Shown: positions 36,477 to 45,119 of the stretch, in pieces
Position numbering within the stretch: position 1 is the first letter of the stretch
Layout of the letters: each line of letters opens with the position of its first letter
Source: Symploca sp. SIO1C2
GTDB lineage: Bacteria > Cyanobacteriota > Cyanobacteriia > Cyanobacteriales > Coleofasciculaceae
NCBI GenBank assembly: GCA_010672925.1
Contig: JAAHFP010000003.1
Coordinates: forward strand, 162,702 to 226,701
DNA: 64,000 nt
Direction of reading: 5' to 3'
The notes under the pieces: generated by a model
Seen by the model: the letters and a program-made list of their open reading frames with translations, nothing else
Databases searched by the model: none
What the model was told of the DNA's origin: nothing
Program-made: the position numbers and the translations under genes

Positions 36477-37742
36477 TTAATCGGTAAAACTACGCCCTTT
36501 GATAGTAGTCAGTGCGATCTCATCTGGTGCGACCTTTTCTGAATAATAGCCCGCGGCTTGCTTGGCAGCAATTTCCACTTGAGCATCAGCAGGAATCAAC
36601 TCATCAGGAATAGCAATGCGCTGGACAATTTTAATGCCTGAGTTGACGATCGCATTATATTTCATATCGCTCATTGAGACAAAGCGATCAATCCGCCTAA
36701 TCCCCAGCCAATGAAGGACATCGGGCATCAACTCTTGGAAACGCATATCCTGCACACCAGCTACACATTCGGTGCGGGAGAAATAGGCACTAGCGGAATC
36801 TCCCCCTTCCTGGCGTTTACGGGCATTGTAAACGAGGAATTTGGTTACCTCACCTAGGGCACGACCCTCCTTACGGAAGTAGACAATGACCCCAGCACCC
36901 CCGGCTTGAGCAGTTTCCACACATACCTCAATACCATGTACTAGATAAGGGCGACAGGTACAGATATCGGAACCAAAGACATCGGAACCGTTGCATTCGT
37001 CATGTACCCGCACCGCGAGTTGCCGATTAGGGTCAGTAATCGCTGCGATATCTCCAATCAGATAAACGGTGATGCTACCAATGGGAGGCAAGAAGACTTG
37101 TAAATCAGGGCGTGTCACTAATTCAGGAAACATTCCTCCTGTCTGCTGGAATAGGGCACGGCGCAAATCACTTTCCCTAACGTTGAGGCGTTTGGCGATT
37201 CCTGGTAAATACCAAACTGGCTCAATTGCCACCTTGGTTACTACTAAACTGCCCCCACTTTTAACAATTTTTCCGTCTACTGACAGACGCCCTTTAGCTA
37301 CCGCTTCCTGTAACTCTGGCATTTGGATATGAGCCTTCGTGACAGCAATTGTCGGTCGAATGTCATATCCCTGTTGATATAAGTGGGCATAAACTTCACC
37401 TACTGTTGCTCCAAAAGGATCAAGGGAAACAATTTGTTCAGGATCACCCCAACTGGGATGAGGACCAATCGGCACTATGGGAGCTGTATTAGTAAGATCT
37501 GCGCGGTGATTTGGCTGAAGTGCTCCACTAGCAACTGCTAGGGCTCGGTAAACGGAATAAGAACCAGAGTGAGTGCCAATAACATTGCGATGAGCTTGAT
37601 TAGTCAAACTACCCACAATTGGTCCGCGTTGGAGAGGGTCAGTTTCTCCCCAGCGAATAAGGGTCGGTTTCTCCCCAGAATAACCCGGATGAGATGTTAA
37701 AACGATATGCTTGCGCTTGGATAAAGTTTTTGATTGTTGCAT
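36477..37742 (-). CDS. GTP cyclohydrolase II-like protein, long (URC1-type?) form
   Basis: 421 residues, about twice the length of classical RibA. The C-terminal half is GTP cyclohydrolase II-like: zinc-ligand Cys pattern in HDECNGSDVFGSDICTC, and FRKEGRALGEVTKF in place of the classical LRQEGRGIGL block. The N-terminal 190 residues are a separate domain with RNVIGTHSGSYSVYRALAVA. This two-part form resembles the RibA homologues associated with pyrimidine (uracil) catabolism in fungi and some bacteria (URC1), rather than the riboflavin enzyme. No ribB or other rib gene is near. It is divergent from the DUF39 gene. The reaction is inferred from the family and needs testing. Confidence 0.75.
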   Translation of the reverse strand: MQQSKTLSKRKHIVLTSHPGYSGEKPTLIRWGETDPLQRGPIVGSLTNQAHRNVIGTHSGSYSVYRALAVASGALQPNHRADLTNTAPIVPIGPHPSWGDPEQIVSLDPFGATVGEVYAHLYQQGYDIRPTIAVTKAHIQMPELQEAVAKGRLSVDGKIVKSGGSLVVTKVAIEPVWYLPGIAKRLNVRESDLRRALFQQTGGMFPELVTRPDLQVFLPPIGSITVYLIGDIAAITDPNRQLAVRVHDECNGSDVFGSDICTCRPYLVHGIEVCVETAQAGGAGVIVYFRKEGRALGEVTKFLVYNARKRQEGGDSASAYFSRTECVAGVQDMRFQELMPDVLHWLGIRRIDRFVSMSDMKYNAIVNSGIKIVQRIAIPDELIPADAQVEIAAKQAAGYYSEKVAPDEIALTTIKGRSFTD

Positions 37743-38328
37743 AGTAGTTTTCGATCGGATGCACCCTGAAGAGCCGATGTTGGATAAGAGCCAACTCGGT
37801 AAATTGAATCGGTTTAAGTGAAACAGTACTTAATCATAGCTACCAGATTTTTCTGATTGATATATCTTTGGGATGAACATTTCGGCTCTATCCGTAAAGA
37901 GATTTGACTTTACTGAGAAAAAATCGGCATCGAGGTTAAGCTAGTGCAACGGGCATGGAAATAACCCACTAGTTTGAAATAGATAGAATCCTTACTCTAT
38001 AAGCATTCTTAATTATTAATTCTTAATTATTAATTCTTAATTACGCGTAGCGATACTAGGAGTTTATTCTGCTCATGCTATAACTTACTGACGTACAATC
38101 TTCATTAAAATTTTCTTATTTTCAGCTTAATTTTTAACAATTTTGTCATCAATCAATTGGGCTTTGCTGGAAGTAGCATGATGATAATTTTGAGAGACAC
38201 ATTTGATTTTCGATTAGCAAGCTTTAAAGTTACCCTCCGAGGATCTACTTCATACTGACTTGGCAGTGAGTTAGAGTAAATTCAAAGATGTGAAAATTAA
38301 GATCTAAAAAGCTGAAGGCTTAGCTCCT
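37743..38328. other. Divergent intergenic region
   Basis: 586 bp between two divergent genes. It contains repeat copy 2 (37941-38059). The flanks are AT-rich and must include both promoters. No open frame looks coding. Confidence 0.5.
37941..38059. repeat. Dispersed element with internal heptamer array, copy 2
   Basis: It begins CTAGTGCAACGGGCATGG and ends GCGTAGCGATACTAG; the ends form a short inverted repeat (CTAGTG/TACTAG). The interior carries AATAACCCACTAGTTTG and an array of TTCTTAA/TTATTAA heptamers. Confidence 0.75.
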
Positions 38329-39528
38329 ATGCGAACAGTTGCTCAAATCAATGACAAAATTCACCACCGTTGCGCAGTGGTATGGACTGTTGAAGAATTA
38401 AAAGCACGGGTGGCAGATGTCGGTGTAACTCAGGCAGCGAAACAAGTGGATGTCATTACCACTGGTACTTTTGAACCAATGGAGTCTTCCGGTGCAATTA
38501 TCAATCTAGGTCATACAGATCCACCAATCAAAATTCGTCAGTGTTGGTTGGATGGAGTACCCGCTTACCCTGGCTTTGGAGCAGTGGATTTGTATTTAGG
38601 GGCAACTCAAGTAGCAAACAACACTGGTGCTGGTGATATTCCAGACGCGGAAGAATCAAAAGAACGTGGTGGTGGACACGTCATTGAAGACTTGATTGCT
38701 GGTAAAACCATACAGTTACGAGCTCTAGGACAGGTAACGGACTGCTATCCCAGGGCATCTTTTGAGACAACGATCACTTCTAAGACAATTAACCAGTTTT
38801 ATTTATTTAATCCCCGTAATCTTTATCAAAATTTTATTGTTGGCGTTAATGGAGGAGAACGTCCCCTATTTACTTATCTTGGTCCTCTACAACCGAGGCT
38901 CTCTAATGCAGTTTACTCCAACCCAGGAGCAATTTCTCCCCTGCTCAATGATCCAGACCTTAAACTAATTGGGATTGGCACGAAGATTTTCCTCGGTGGG
39001 GGCATTGGTTATGTCGCTTGGGAAGGAACCCAACATTTTCCCCTGCAAAAACGCCTTCCCAACCAAATACCAGTAGGACCGGCAGCAACTTTGGCTTTAA
39101 TTGGAGATGCTAAACAGATGAACTCTAAGTGGGTGAGGGGTTGCTATTTCAAAAATTATGGTTCTTCTCTGATGCTGGGTGCTGGCGTGCCGCTACCAGT
39201 CTTAAGTGAAGAAGTTGTCCAGCACTGTGCTGTTCAAGATCAGGACATTGTCGCACCTGTTGTGGACTTTTCAATTCCCCGGCGTGTTCGTCCTACCTTT
39301 GGTTTAGTCAGCTATGCTCAATTAAAATCTGGTCACATTACGATTGATGGTAAATCAGTAAGGGTAGCTCCTCTGGCTAGTATCTTTCTTTCACGACAAG
39401 TAGCTTGGGAATTGAAGCAATGGATCGAGCAAGGGAAATTTACCCTCACTGAACCAATAGCACCAATTCCGATGAACAGCTCCTTTTTACCTCAAGACCG
39501 ATGGGATGCTCAAATTGCCCTAGATTAA
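38329..39528 (+). CDS. Homocysteine biosynthesis family protein (DUF39/HcyBio)
   Basis: 399 residues that match the HcyBio (PF01837) family along the whole length. Visible family features are GTFEPMESSGAIINLGHTDP, the segment GGGHVIEDLIAGK, IGIGTKIFLGGGIGYV and YFKNYGSSLMLGAGVP, with several conserved Cys residues. In methanogens and some anaerobes members take part in converting aspartate semialdehyde and sulfide to homocysteine; the role in cyanobacteria is less certain. Methanogen members often have an added ferredoxin-like or CBS domain; none is present here. It is a stand-alone gene, and the stop lies just before another heptamer array. Confidence 0.85.
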   Translation: MRTVAQINDKIHHRCAVVWTVEELKARVADVGVTQAAKQVDVITTGTFEPMESSGAIINLGHTDPPIKIRQCWLDGVPAYPGFGAVDLYLGATQVANNTGAGDIPDAEESKERGGGHVIEDLIAGKTIQLRALGQVTDCYPRASFETTITSKTINQFYLFNPRNLYQNFIVGVNGGERPLFTYLGPLQPRLSNAVYSNPGAISPLLNDPDLKLIGIGTKIFLGGGIGYVAWEGTQHFPLQKRLPNQIPVGPAATLALIGDAKQMNSKWVRGCYFKNYGSSLMLGAGVPLPVLSEEVVQHCAVQDQDIVAPVVDFSIPRRVRPTFGLVSYAQLKSGHITIDGKSVRVAPLASIFLSRQVAWELKQWIEQGKFTLTEPIAPIPMNSSFLPQDRWDAQIALD

Positions 39529-39783
39529 TTTAGGTATTAGGTTGTAGGTGTTAGGTGTTAGGTTAAGAAAAAAGTAAATTGGGGTTACTTTACCAAAATA
39601 CTCTCGAGAAACTAGACAACAAGGAATAGGGAATAGGGAAAGATGTTGTTTCTCTTATTCAATTGGGGTGCAAGGCGCTTCTCAGGAGTTCTTAATTAGG
39701 AATCATAACTGTCGCATTACCTACCACCTACCACCTACCACCTAACACCTACCACCTAACACCTAACACCTACCACCTACCAC
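39529..39783. repeat. Intergenic heptamer arrays
   Basis: Arrays of TAGGTGT/TAGGTAT (about 39536-39562) and ACCTACC/ACCTAAC (39719-39786) flank unremarkable DNA. The second array runs into the stop codon of the next minus-strand gene. Confidence 0.85.
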
Positions 39784-40767
39784 CTAACCTCCGCTCCGTT
39801 TTTGGCTATGCTTAATCGGTTTTGGTAAAGGCTCTCTACGTTTAGCTGGTGCTGTAACTGGGCGTTCCCCTGGACCGCCGGAGCGTTGGCTAGAGGCTTT
39901 CTTATTTTTGTAGGAGGAGTGTTTCTTGCGGAAGGGTTTTTTACCCCCTGGGCGCTTTTTCCTCACTGGCATCATACCAATGTCGTTGGCTTCCTGAATT
40001 AGTAAGGTATTCCCCTGCAATTGGGCATGTAAATCCCAAAAGTGACCAAGTACTTTTTCTCCCAGATTTCCCTTGAGGCTGAGTTTAAAAAACTTAGGTG
40101 CTTCTGACTGTTTACGAGGAGATTGTCTAATCTTAATAACTACCCTCTCCTGCTCTTTTGAGTGGTAGATTACCTCACCGCGAATAGAAAAATAGCCATC
40201 TTGAACAACGAGTGGAACTTCCGCTGAAGAAACCTCTTCAGCTGTTTTTATTTCTGATTCTTCAGAGATGGTTTCAGATTCAGGGGATGTAGTTGATGTT
40301 TTTTGATGAAGTTTTTCTGGTTCCCAGACACCGACAATTTGGACGTGTAAGTTATTGTCTTCTTGTCTTGACCGGGGATAAACTACCCAAAGATGGGGTT
40401 GTGCTAAGTCCAAGTGATTTTTGACTAAGCTCATCACCCTGCCGAGTAACACGGCATCAATCAGGGTTCCATCTGTGGTTACTAAAGTACCTCTAGTCAA
40501 CTGTTCTGCTGAGGGCATGTACTGTCCCTTGATTAGCCCAATAGCTCGGTACTGCTTGGCTTCACTTGGGGGAGGAATTGGTTGCTCTCGCTCGATTTTT
40601 GGTGACATAGTCCCAGTTGAATCAGCTGTAGCAGTTGAGTTGGTATCGTTGGGAGAATCGCCAGTTGGCGTCTCTGGGGACTGGTTGGGCACCTGTGGTG
40701 CTTCTTCTGGTAACTCAACTCCAGAAGACTTGGGTGAGTCGGTAGACCGATTCACAGAAAGATTCAT
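39784..40767 (-). CDS. Unknown cyanobacterial protein with basic C-terminal tail
   Basis: 327 residues from an ATG at 40767 that has GAGG five bases upstream; an alternative start 12 codons earlier lacks support. Layout: disordered Ser/Pro/Thr-rich N-terminus (to about 70), a folded part (about 75-260) with KQYRAIGLIKGQYMPS, PHLWVVYPRS and a strand-rich block FFKLSLKG. A strongly basic tail then starts KKRPGGKKPFRKK. The tail suggests RNA or nucleic-acid binding. I recall no defined family. The stop codon TAG is formed at the junction with a GGTTAGGTGGTAGG heptamer array. Confidence 0.7.
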   Translation of the reverse strand: MNLSVNRSTDSPKSSGVELPEEAPQVPNQSPETPTGDSPNDTNSTATADSTGTMSPKIEREQPIPPPSEAKQYRAIGLIKGQYMPSAEQLTRGTLVTTDGTLIDAVLLGRVMSLVKNHLDLAQPHLWVVYPRSRQEDNNLHVQIVGVWEPEKLHQKTSTTSPESETISEESEIKTAEEVSSAEVPLVVQDGYFSIRGEVIYHSKEQERVVIKIRQSPRKQSEAPKFFKLSLKGNLGEKVLGHFWDLHAQLQGNTLLIQEANDIGMMPVRKKRPGGKKPFRKKHSSYKNKKASSQRSGGPGERPVTAPAKRREPLPKPIKHSQKRSGG

Positions 40768-41131
40768 ACTAACCTCTAACCTCCTAGCGCGGCGGAGACA
40801 CATTACCCTTGTGGGGGTTGGACTGACTTCAAAAGAGTCTTTTATTCAACACTACCTAGCTACTGGCTGTTTCAGGAACTATGCCCTGAGGTTGAGCAAC
40901 CAAAAACACTTGTAGGTGAAAAAACTTAATTATCAGCCTGCCTATTGTATAAAATGCAATGGAATGGTTGGTATATCCGTAAAGTTTATGGAATTTTTAA
41001 CTGGTAAAATCCTGTAACTATAATAACTATAGGCTCCATGTTGCCCAAATTTTGGTAAGATTCTGATTCACCAGAGTGTAAGATCTGGAAGTGGGTTCAT
41101 ACATGTTGTAGTTGGAGTTCAAGGAAATTTT
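40768..41131. other. Divergent intergenic region, no gene recognised
   Basis: 364 bp between the basic-tailed unknown and the TPR gene. AT-rich with no repeats of note. It should contain promoters for both. Confidence 0.4.
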
Positions 41132-42010
41132 GTGTCTCAAAAGCGCAGTCCCTGGTTAAAGTTGATACTATTGTTGGCGGTGCTGGCATTTGTAGGTATT
41201 TCGATGGTTCCTTTGCTCGGAAGTGTTTTCAGGGGAAATCAGCCTACGACAGGAGCCTCACCAGCAGCAACACCAACAGTTTCTGCCGAACAACAAGCAA
41301 AACTCGAAGCTGAGGCTAAAGGCTATGAATTAGTTGTACAGCGAGAGCCAAACAATACGACAGCACTGCGAGGTTTAGTAGAATCAAGGTTGCGGCTGGG
41401 AGATATCAAAGGAGTTATATCACCTCTAGAGCAGTTAGCTAAGCTAAATCCTGAACAGACTGATTTTGTTATTTTACTTGCTCAGGCCAAACAACAAGTA
41501 GGCGATCGCGAGGGAGCAGCTCAAGCTTATCGTGATGTACTAGCCCAAGAACAAGGCAATATGAATGCCCTGCAAGGTCTTGTTAGTCTCTTGGTACAAC
41601 AGGGTCGCCCAGAAGCAGCAATTGGCGAATTGCAAAAGAGGCTAAAAACAGCAGCATCTATCAATGAGTTTCAACCAGGTACGATTGATACCGTTGGGGT
41701 ACAGATGTTGTTAGGTCAGGTTTACGCTAGCCAAAATCGCTATACAGAAGCCCTCACCGTCTATGATGAGGCGATCAAGTCTAACGAAAAAGCTTGGAGA
41801 CCAGTTTTGGGTAAAGCTTTGATTCTCAAACAGCAGGGTAAAACCGCAGAAGCTGACAGCCTCTTCACCAAAGCCACTTCCCTAGCACCAGCTCAACACA
41901 AAGACCAAATTAAACAGTTAGCCAGTACATCAGAGCAAGCAGAACCTGAAAGTTCACCTACTGGTGAGGCAACGGAAGTACCAGAACCAATTCCCACGGT
42001 GAGTCCTTGA
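41132..42010 (+). CDS. Membrane-anchored TPR protein
   Basis: 292 residues from a GTG start. One N-terminal membrane helix (about 10-30, LKLILLLAVLAFVGISMV) is followed by a helical region of about five tetratricopeptide-like repeats. The clearest are YRDVLAQEQGNMNALQGLVS and ALTVYDEAIKSNEKAW. A Pro/Glu/Ser-rich tail ends the protein. It is probably an assembly scaffold on the outside of the plasma membrane or in the thylakoid lumen. The partner is unknown. TTGTTTG heptamers follow the gene. Confidence 0.8.
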   Translation: MSQKRSPWLKLILLLAVLAFVGISMVPLLGSVFRGNQPTTGASPAATPTVSAEQQAKLEAEAKGYELVVQREPNNTTALRGLVESRLRLGDIKGVISPLEQLAKLNPEQTDFVILLAQAKQQVGDREGAAQAYRDVLAQEQGNMNALQGLVSLLVQQGRPEAAIGELQKRLKTAASINEFQPGTIDTVGVQMLLGQVYASQNRYTEALTVYDEAIKSNEKAWRPVLGKALILKQQGKTAEADSLFTKATSLAPAQHKDQIKQLASTSEQAEPESSPTGEATEVPEPIPTVSP

Positions 42011-42285
42011 GGTTTGTTGTTTGTTATTTGTTATTTGTTGTTTGTCGTTTGTTGTTAGGTGATTCCCAGAAGAGCTTTTGAGCCACTCTCACGGCTCAAA
42101 GCGCGTGGGATTAGGGACTCAGGTAGGGATTGCAGACGAAGTCTGACGGACATTCCCCAATCCCAAGGGTAAGCTGCTAAAGCAGTTAGCGATAGGGTAA
42201 AACGCTATACCTCGAATTTGCTGGTACTTTCTTTCGGAAGAAACCACCTTAGTACAAACAACAAACAACAAACAACCAATAACTA

Positions 42286-43149
42286 TTACCTTAATCCATG
42301 TCCCACGGATGCTACGATGCTCAGTACAGTCAAAACTAGACAAGTGATCGCGGCTAATAAATGTCTGTGACTTTCAGGGGTGCTGGGATTTAACCAAGAT
42401 AGGCGGGATATAGCGTATCCACCCAGAAAACCACCTAGGTGTCCCCAGTTATCAACAGCAGGCATAATAAATCCAATCAAGAACAAAACTACTGCGTAGC
42501 CCCAATATTGCCTTCCAACGGCTTCGTCACCAGTAATTTGTCCGTAGGCGACTAATGCTCCAAATAAGCCAAAAATACCTCCTGAAGCCCCTATTGATAA
42601 ACGAGCACCATGTAGAATCGGAGGAAGTTGATCCAAATACTGTCCAGCTACGCTAGTCAGTGTAGAACCAACCATGGAAGCCGCTGTATAAATCAGCACT
42701 AGCCGACTTGCACCATAGCACTTAGCGACAAGAGGTCCAGTTTGATTAATCCACACTAGGTTAAAAGCAATGTGAAAAAGACCTCCGTGTAACCAGGCAG
42801 AACTAAGTACAGTCCAAAATCTACCGAGTAGAAAAACCGGGATGGAGCCGGTAGCACCAAACAGCAGCAAACTGCGACTACTAGGAGAGAGCAAGTTAAG
42901 CGTACCACTACTGGTAATACCTCCTACATCAACTAGCAAAGTTGCGAGATAGAGTCCGATGCAACCCCAAATGACCAGGGAGATGAAGCCATAGTCATAA
43001 CCTAGGGAGCGCAAGGACCTGACAAAACCCCAAATGCTAGGATTATGGCGTCCGCAGTGTGGACAAACTGGCTCTTTGACTTGAACTAATTGGTTACAAG
43101 AAGGACAAACTATTGAGCCACTAGTCTGTCGCTTGAGCAGTTTGAACAT
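42286..43149 (-). CDS. Rhomboid-family intramembrane serine protease with zinc ribbon
   Basis: 287 residues from the ATG at 43149, which has GGAGAG nine bases upstream; a TTG 36 bases earlier is less likely. The N-terminus holds a rubredoxin-like zinc ribbon (CPSCNQ and CPHCGR). A rhomboid domain with six to seven helices follows. The catalytic Ser is in GASGGIFGLFG and the catalytic His in WGHLGGFLGGY; the HGGLFHIAFN block is also typical. It cleaves membrane proteins within the bilayer, and its substrates are unknown. Downstream is low-complexity DNA; upstream are two MITEs. Confidence 0.9.
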   Translation of the reverse strand: MFKLLKRQTSGSIVCPSCNQLVQVKEPVCPHCGRHNPSIWGFVRSLRSLGYDYGFISLVIWGCIGLYLATLLVDVGGITSSGTLNLLSPSSRSLLLFGATGSIPVFLLGRFWTVLSSAWLHGGLFHIAFNLVWINQTGPLVAKCYGASRLVLIYTAASMVGSTLTSVAGQYLDQLPPILHGARLSIGASGGIFGLFGALVAYGQITGDEAVGRQYWGYAVVLFLIGFIMPAVDNWGHLGGFLGGYAISRLSWLNPSTPESHRHLLAAITCLVLTVLSIVASVGHGLR

Positions 43150-43193
43150 TAAAATACTCTCCGCAAAATTGCGTTTATACTTCAACTATACTT

Positions 43194-43402
43194 AGGGCTT
43201 GCTGAATAAGTAATCGGGGGACTAGGAGTCAGAAGTCAGGAGTCAGGAGTCAGGAGAATAGGAGGTTGGAATAGTCTTTGAAAGGGATTATGGGCAGGTG
43301 AAGATCCAAGGTTTTGAGCTCATCTACACAAAAACCTTGGATTTGTTGAAAAACACCTGAAAGAATTATCTGGCATAGCTTATAACTTATTCAGCAGACC
43401 CT
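43194..43402. mobile_element. MITE 1, 209 bp with TIR AGGGCTTGCTGAATAAGT
   Basis: Left end AGGGCTTGCTGAATAAGT (43194-43211) and right end ACTTATTCAGCAGACCCT (43385-43402) are inverted repeats with two mismatches. Both sides carry ACTT (43190-43193 and 43403-43406), a likely 4-bp target duplication. There is no transposase inside. The terminus AGGGTTTGCTGAATAAGT at 63840 belongs to the same family. Confidence 0.8.
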
Positions 43403-43411
43403 ACTTAGGGC

Positions 43412-43522
43412 TCAATACTGCTCGGTTAAGCTCCAATTCTTCTCTCCCAGCTCAGCTCCCTCAGCTCCCTCAGCTCCCCCAGCTTCCTAAGCCGATAACT
43501 TCTCTTAACCGAGCAGTATTGA
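43412..43522. mobile_element. MITE 2, 111 bp with perfect 19-bp TIRs and 8-bp target duplication
   Basis: TCAATACTGCTCGGTTAAG (43412-43430) is repeated exactly inverted as CTTAACCGAGCAGTATTGA (43504-43522). CTTAGGGC flanks it on both sides (43404-43411 and 43523-43530). The interior is CAGCTCCCTCAGCTCCC-type low complexity. It is a recent insertion, next to MITE 1 and immediately downstream of the TPM gene stop. Confidence 0.88.
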
Positions 43523-43530
43523 CTTAGGGC

Positions 43531-43821
43531 TCACCAATCACCACCGCCACCGTCGCCACTACTGCCACCGCCACCGAAATCACTACTGCTACTGCTACTG
43601 CTGCTGTAATCCCCACCAGCACCACTACCACCGCTGCTACCGCCGCCGAAATTATGGCTACTGCTGCTACTGTTGCTGTCGCTGTCATAATAACTTGTGC
43701 GAGAGCGACTATGAGTTCGGTTACGAGAAGTAGACTTAGAGGTACGAGAAGTAGACTTAGAAGTACGAGAAGTAGATGACTTGGGAGTATTAGAAGTAGA
43801 CGACTTGGGAGTGTAGGGTTT
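43531..43821 (-). pseudogene. C-terminal part of the interrupted TPM-domain gene
   Basis: The frame encodes a Ser/Thr/Arg-rich stretch (TPKSSTSRTSKSTSRN) and then a Gly/Ser-rich tail ending GGGGSSGDGGGGDW. Tails of this kind close YgcG-type TPM proteins. The matching N-terminal part lies on the other side of the TnpB transposon, at 45120-45848. The open frame runs on into the transposon end up to 43866, but there it is transposon sequence. Confidence 0.75.
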
Positions 43822-43960
43822 TTGACATCCTCCTCGACCTAAAGGTACGAGGATTCCAAAGATCACTCTTTGGGTTTTCTCTTTCTGCGACTCGGCTTAC
43901 ATTGAGAGGTTTCCCCACCAATGCAGAGGTCGATGTCTCCAGAGACGTTTAACGTTCCCG
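43822..43960 (-). ncRNA. Putative omega-RNA (reRNA) of TnpB
   Basis: TnpB guide RNAs normally cover the 3' end of tnpB and the right end of the element, and their guide comes from the flank. This position holds the right-end hairpin. The predicted guide would start at the flank AAACCCTACACTCCCAAG of the split TPM gene. Extent is inferred, not observed. Confidence 0.4.
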
Positions 43961-45068
43961 TGTGCCCCACGGTACGGAGTCCTAACTCAAGTATGTTGAT
44001 TGCTGCATTCCAGTCTCGGTCTAAAACAAACCCACAATGATGACATCTATGTGTTCTTTGACTCAACGACTTCTTGATGATTTCCCCACAGTTAGAACAA
44101 TTGGCGCTGGTGTAGTGAGGTGGCACGGCTACCGTGACCACTCCAAACACTTTGCCAAAGTATTCCAACCAATTACGGAAAGCCGACCATGCAGCATCAG
44201 AAATGGACTTAGCCAGTTTTCTGTTTCTGACCAGATTACGCACCTGCAAGTCCTCGTATGCCACCAAATCGTTAGACTGGACTACGCATCTTGCCAACTT
44301 CACAGCAAAATCTTTACGCTGCCTACTTACCTTGAGGTGCTTTCTACTCAAGCGATTTCTCGCGAACCCTCTATTCTTCGAGCCTTTTTGGGTACGAGAA
44401 AGTCTCTTGCTCAATCGCTTGAGCGCTTTCTCTGACTTCCGCAGATGCCTGGGGTTCTCAATAGTTTGTCCATCCGAGTCGGTGTAGAAGTGGTTCAAAC
44501 CAACATCCAATCCAATGGTTTTTCCTGTTGGCTCTCTCTTCTCAATCCGTTCCACATCAAGACAAAACTGAACGTAGTACCCATCGGCACGACGAACAAC
44601 ACGAACTCGCTTGATCTGTTTCAACTGATAGAAGTGGAGGTCACTGGTTCCCCACAATTTAAAGCTTCCGGCTTTAAACCCATCGGTGAACGTGATAGTT
44701 CTTCTATCTTCCGACAGCTTATATCCTGTGGTCTTGTACTCTACAGAGCCATGTGTTTGATGCTTCTTAAAGCGTGGGAAGCCCTTTTTCCCAGGCTTAC
44801 CCTTCTTACAGTTGTCGTAGAACCGAGCAATAGAACTCCAAGCTCGTTCAGCAGAAGCTTGTCTGGCTTGCGAGTTCAATTTGTTCGCGAACGGGAATTG
44901 TTTGGCGAGAACAGCACAATAAGCGCTCAGTTCGTACTTTCCAACTCCCTTGTTGTCCATCCAGTATCTGATGCAAGAATTGCGGACAAATCTGGCAGTA
45001 CGAATAGCTTCTGATAGCCTTTCGTACTGCTGCTTTTTGCCTTCAAGTTTTGCCTCAAATACCAACAT
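43863..45068 (-). CDS. tnpB: TnpB RNA-guided nuclease
   Basis: 401 residues, full length. The three RuvC acidic residues are present, in IGLDVGLNHF, VAYEDLQVRNL and LDRDWNAAINIL. So is the zinc ribbon CSNCG...CHHCG. The N-terminal WED/REC-like part has the usual RFYDNCKKGKPGKKGFPRFK. It should therefore be an active nuclease that keeps the element at its site by cutting excised donor joints. A TATAAT-like box (minus strand, about 45092-45097) is placed to drive it. No tnpA accompanies it, so transposition would need a transposase in trans. Confidence 0.93.
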   Translation of the reverse strand: MLVFEAKLEGKKQQYERLSEAIRTARFVRNSCIRYWMDNKGVGKYELSAYCAVLAKQFPFANKLNSQARQASAERAWSSIARFYDNCKKGKPGKKGFPRFKKHQTHGSVEYKTTGYKLSEDRRTITFTDGFKAGSFKLWGTSDLHFYQLKQIKRVRVVRRADGYYVQFCLDVERIEKREPTGKTIGLDVGLNHFYTDSDGQTIENPRHLRKSEKALKRLSKRLSRTQKGSKNRGFARNRLSRKHLKVSRQRKDFAVKLARCVVQSNDLVAYEDLQVRNLVRNRKLAKSISDAAWSAFRNWLEYFGKVFGVVTVAVPPHYTSANCSNCGEIIKKSLSQRTHRCHHCGFVLDRDWNAAINILELGLRTVGHTGTLNVSGDIDLCIGGETSQCKPSRRKRKPKE

Positions 45069-45119
45069 ATTTACGCTGACTCACTTGGCGTAATTATAGC
45101 ACAGCTAAAGAAAGCCGTC

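Noticed and set aside
44037..45014. Plus-strand frames over the TnpB gene
   Set aside because: They overlap intact tnpB in antisense and show no family signature.
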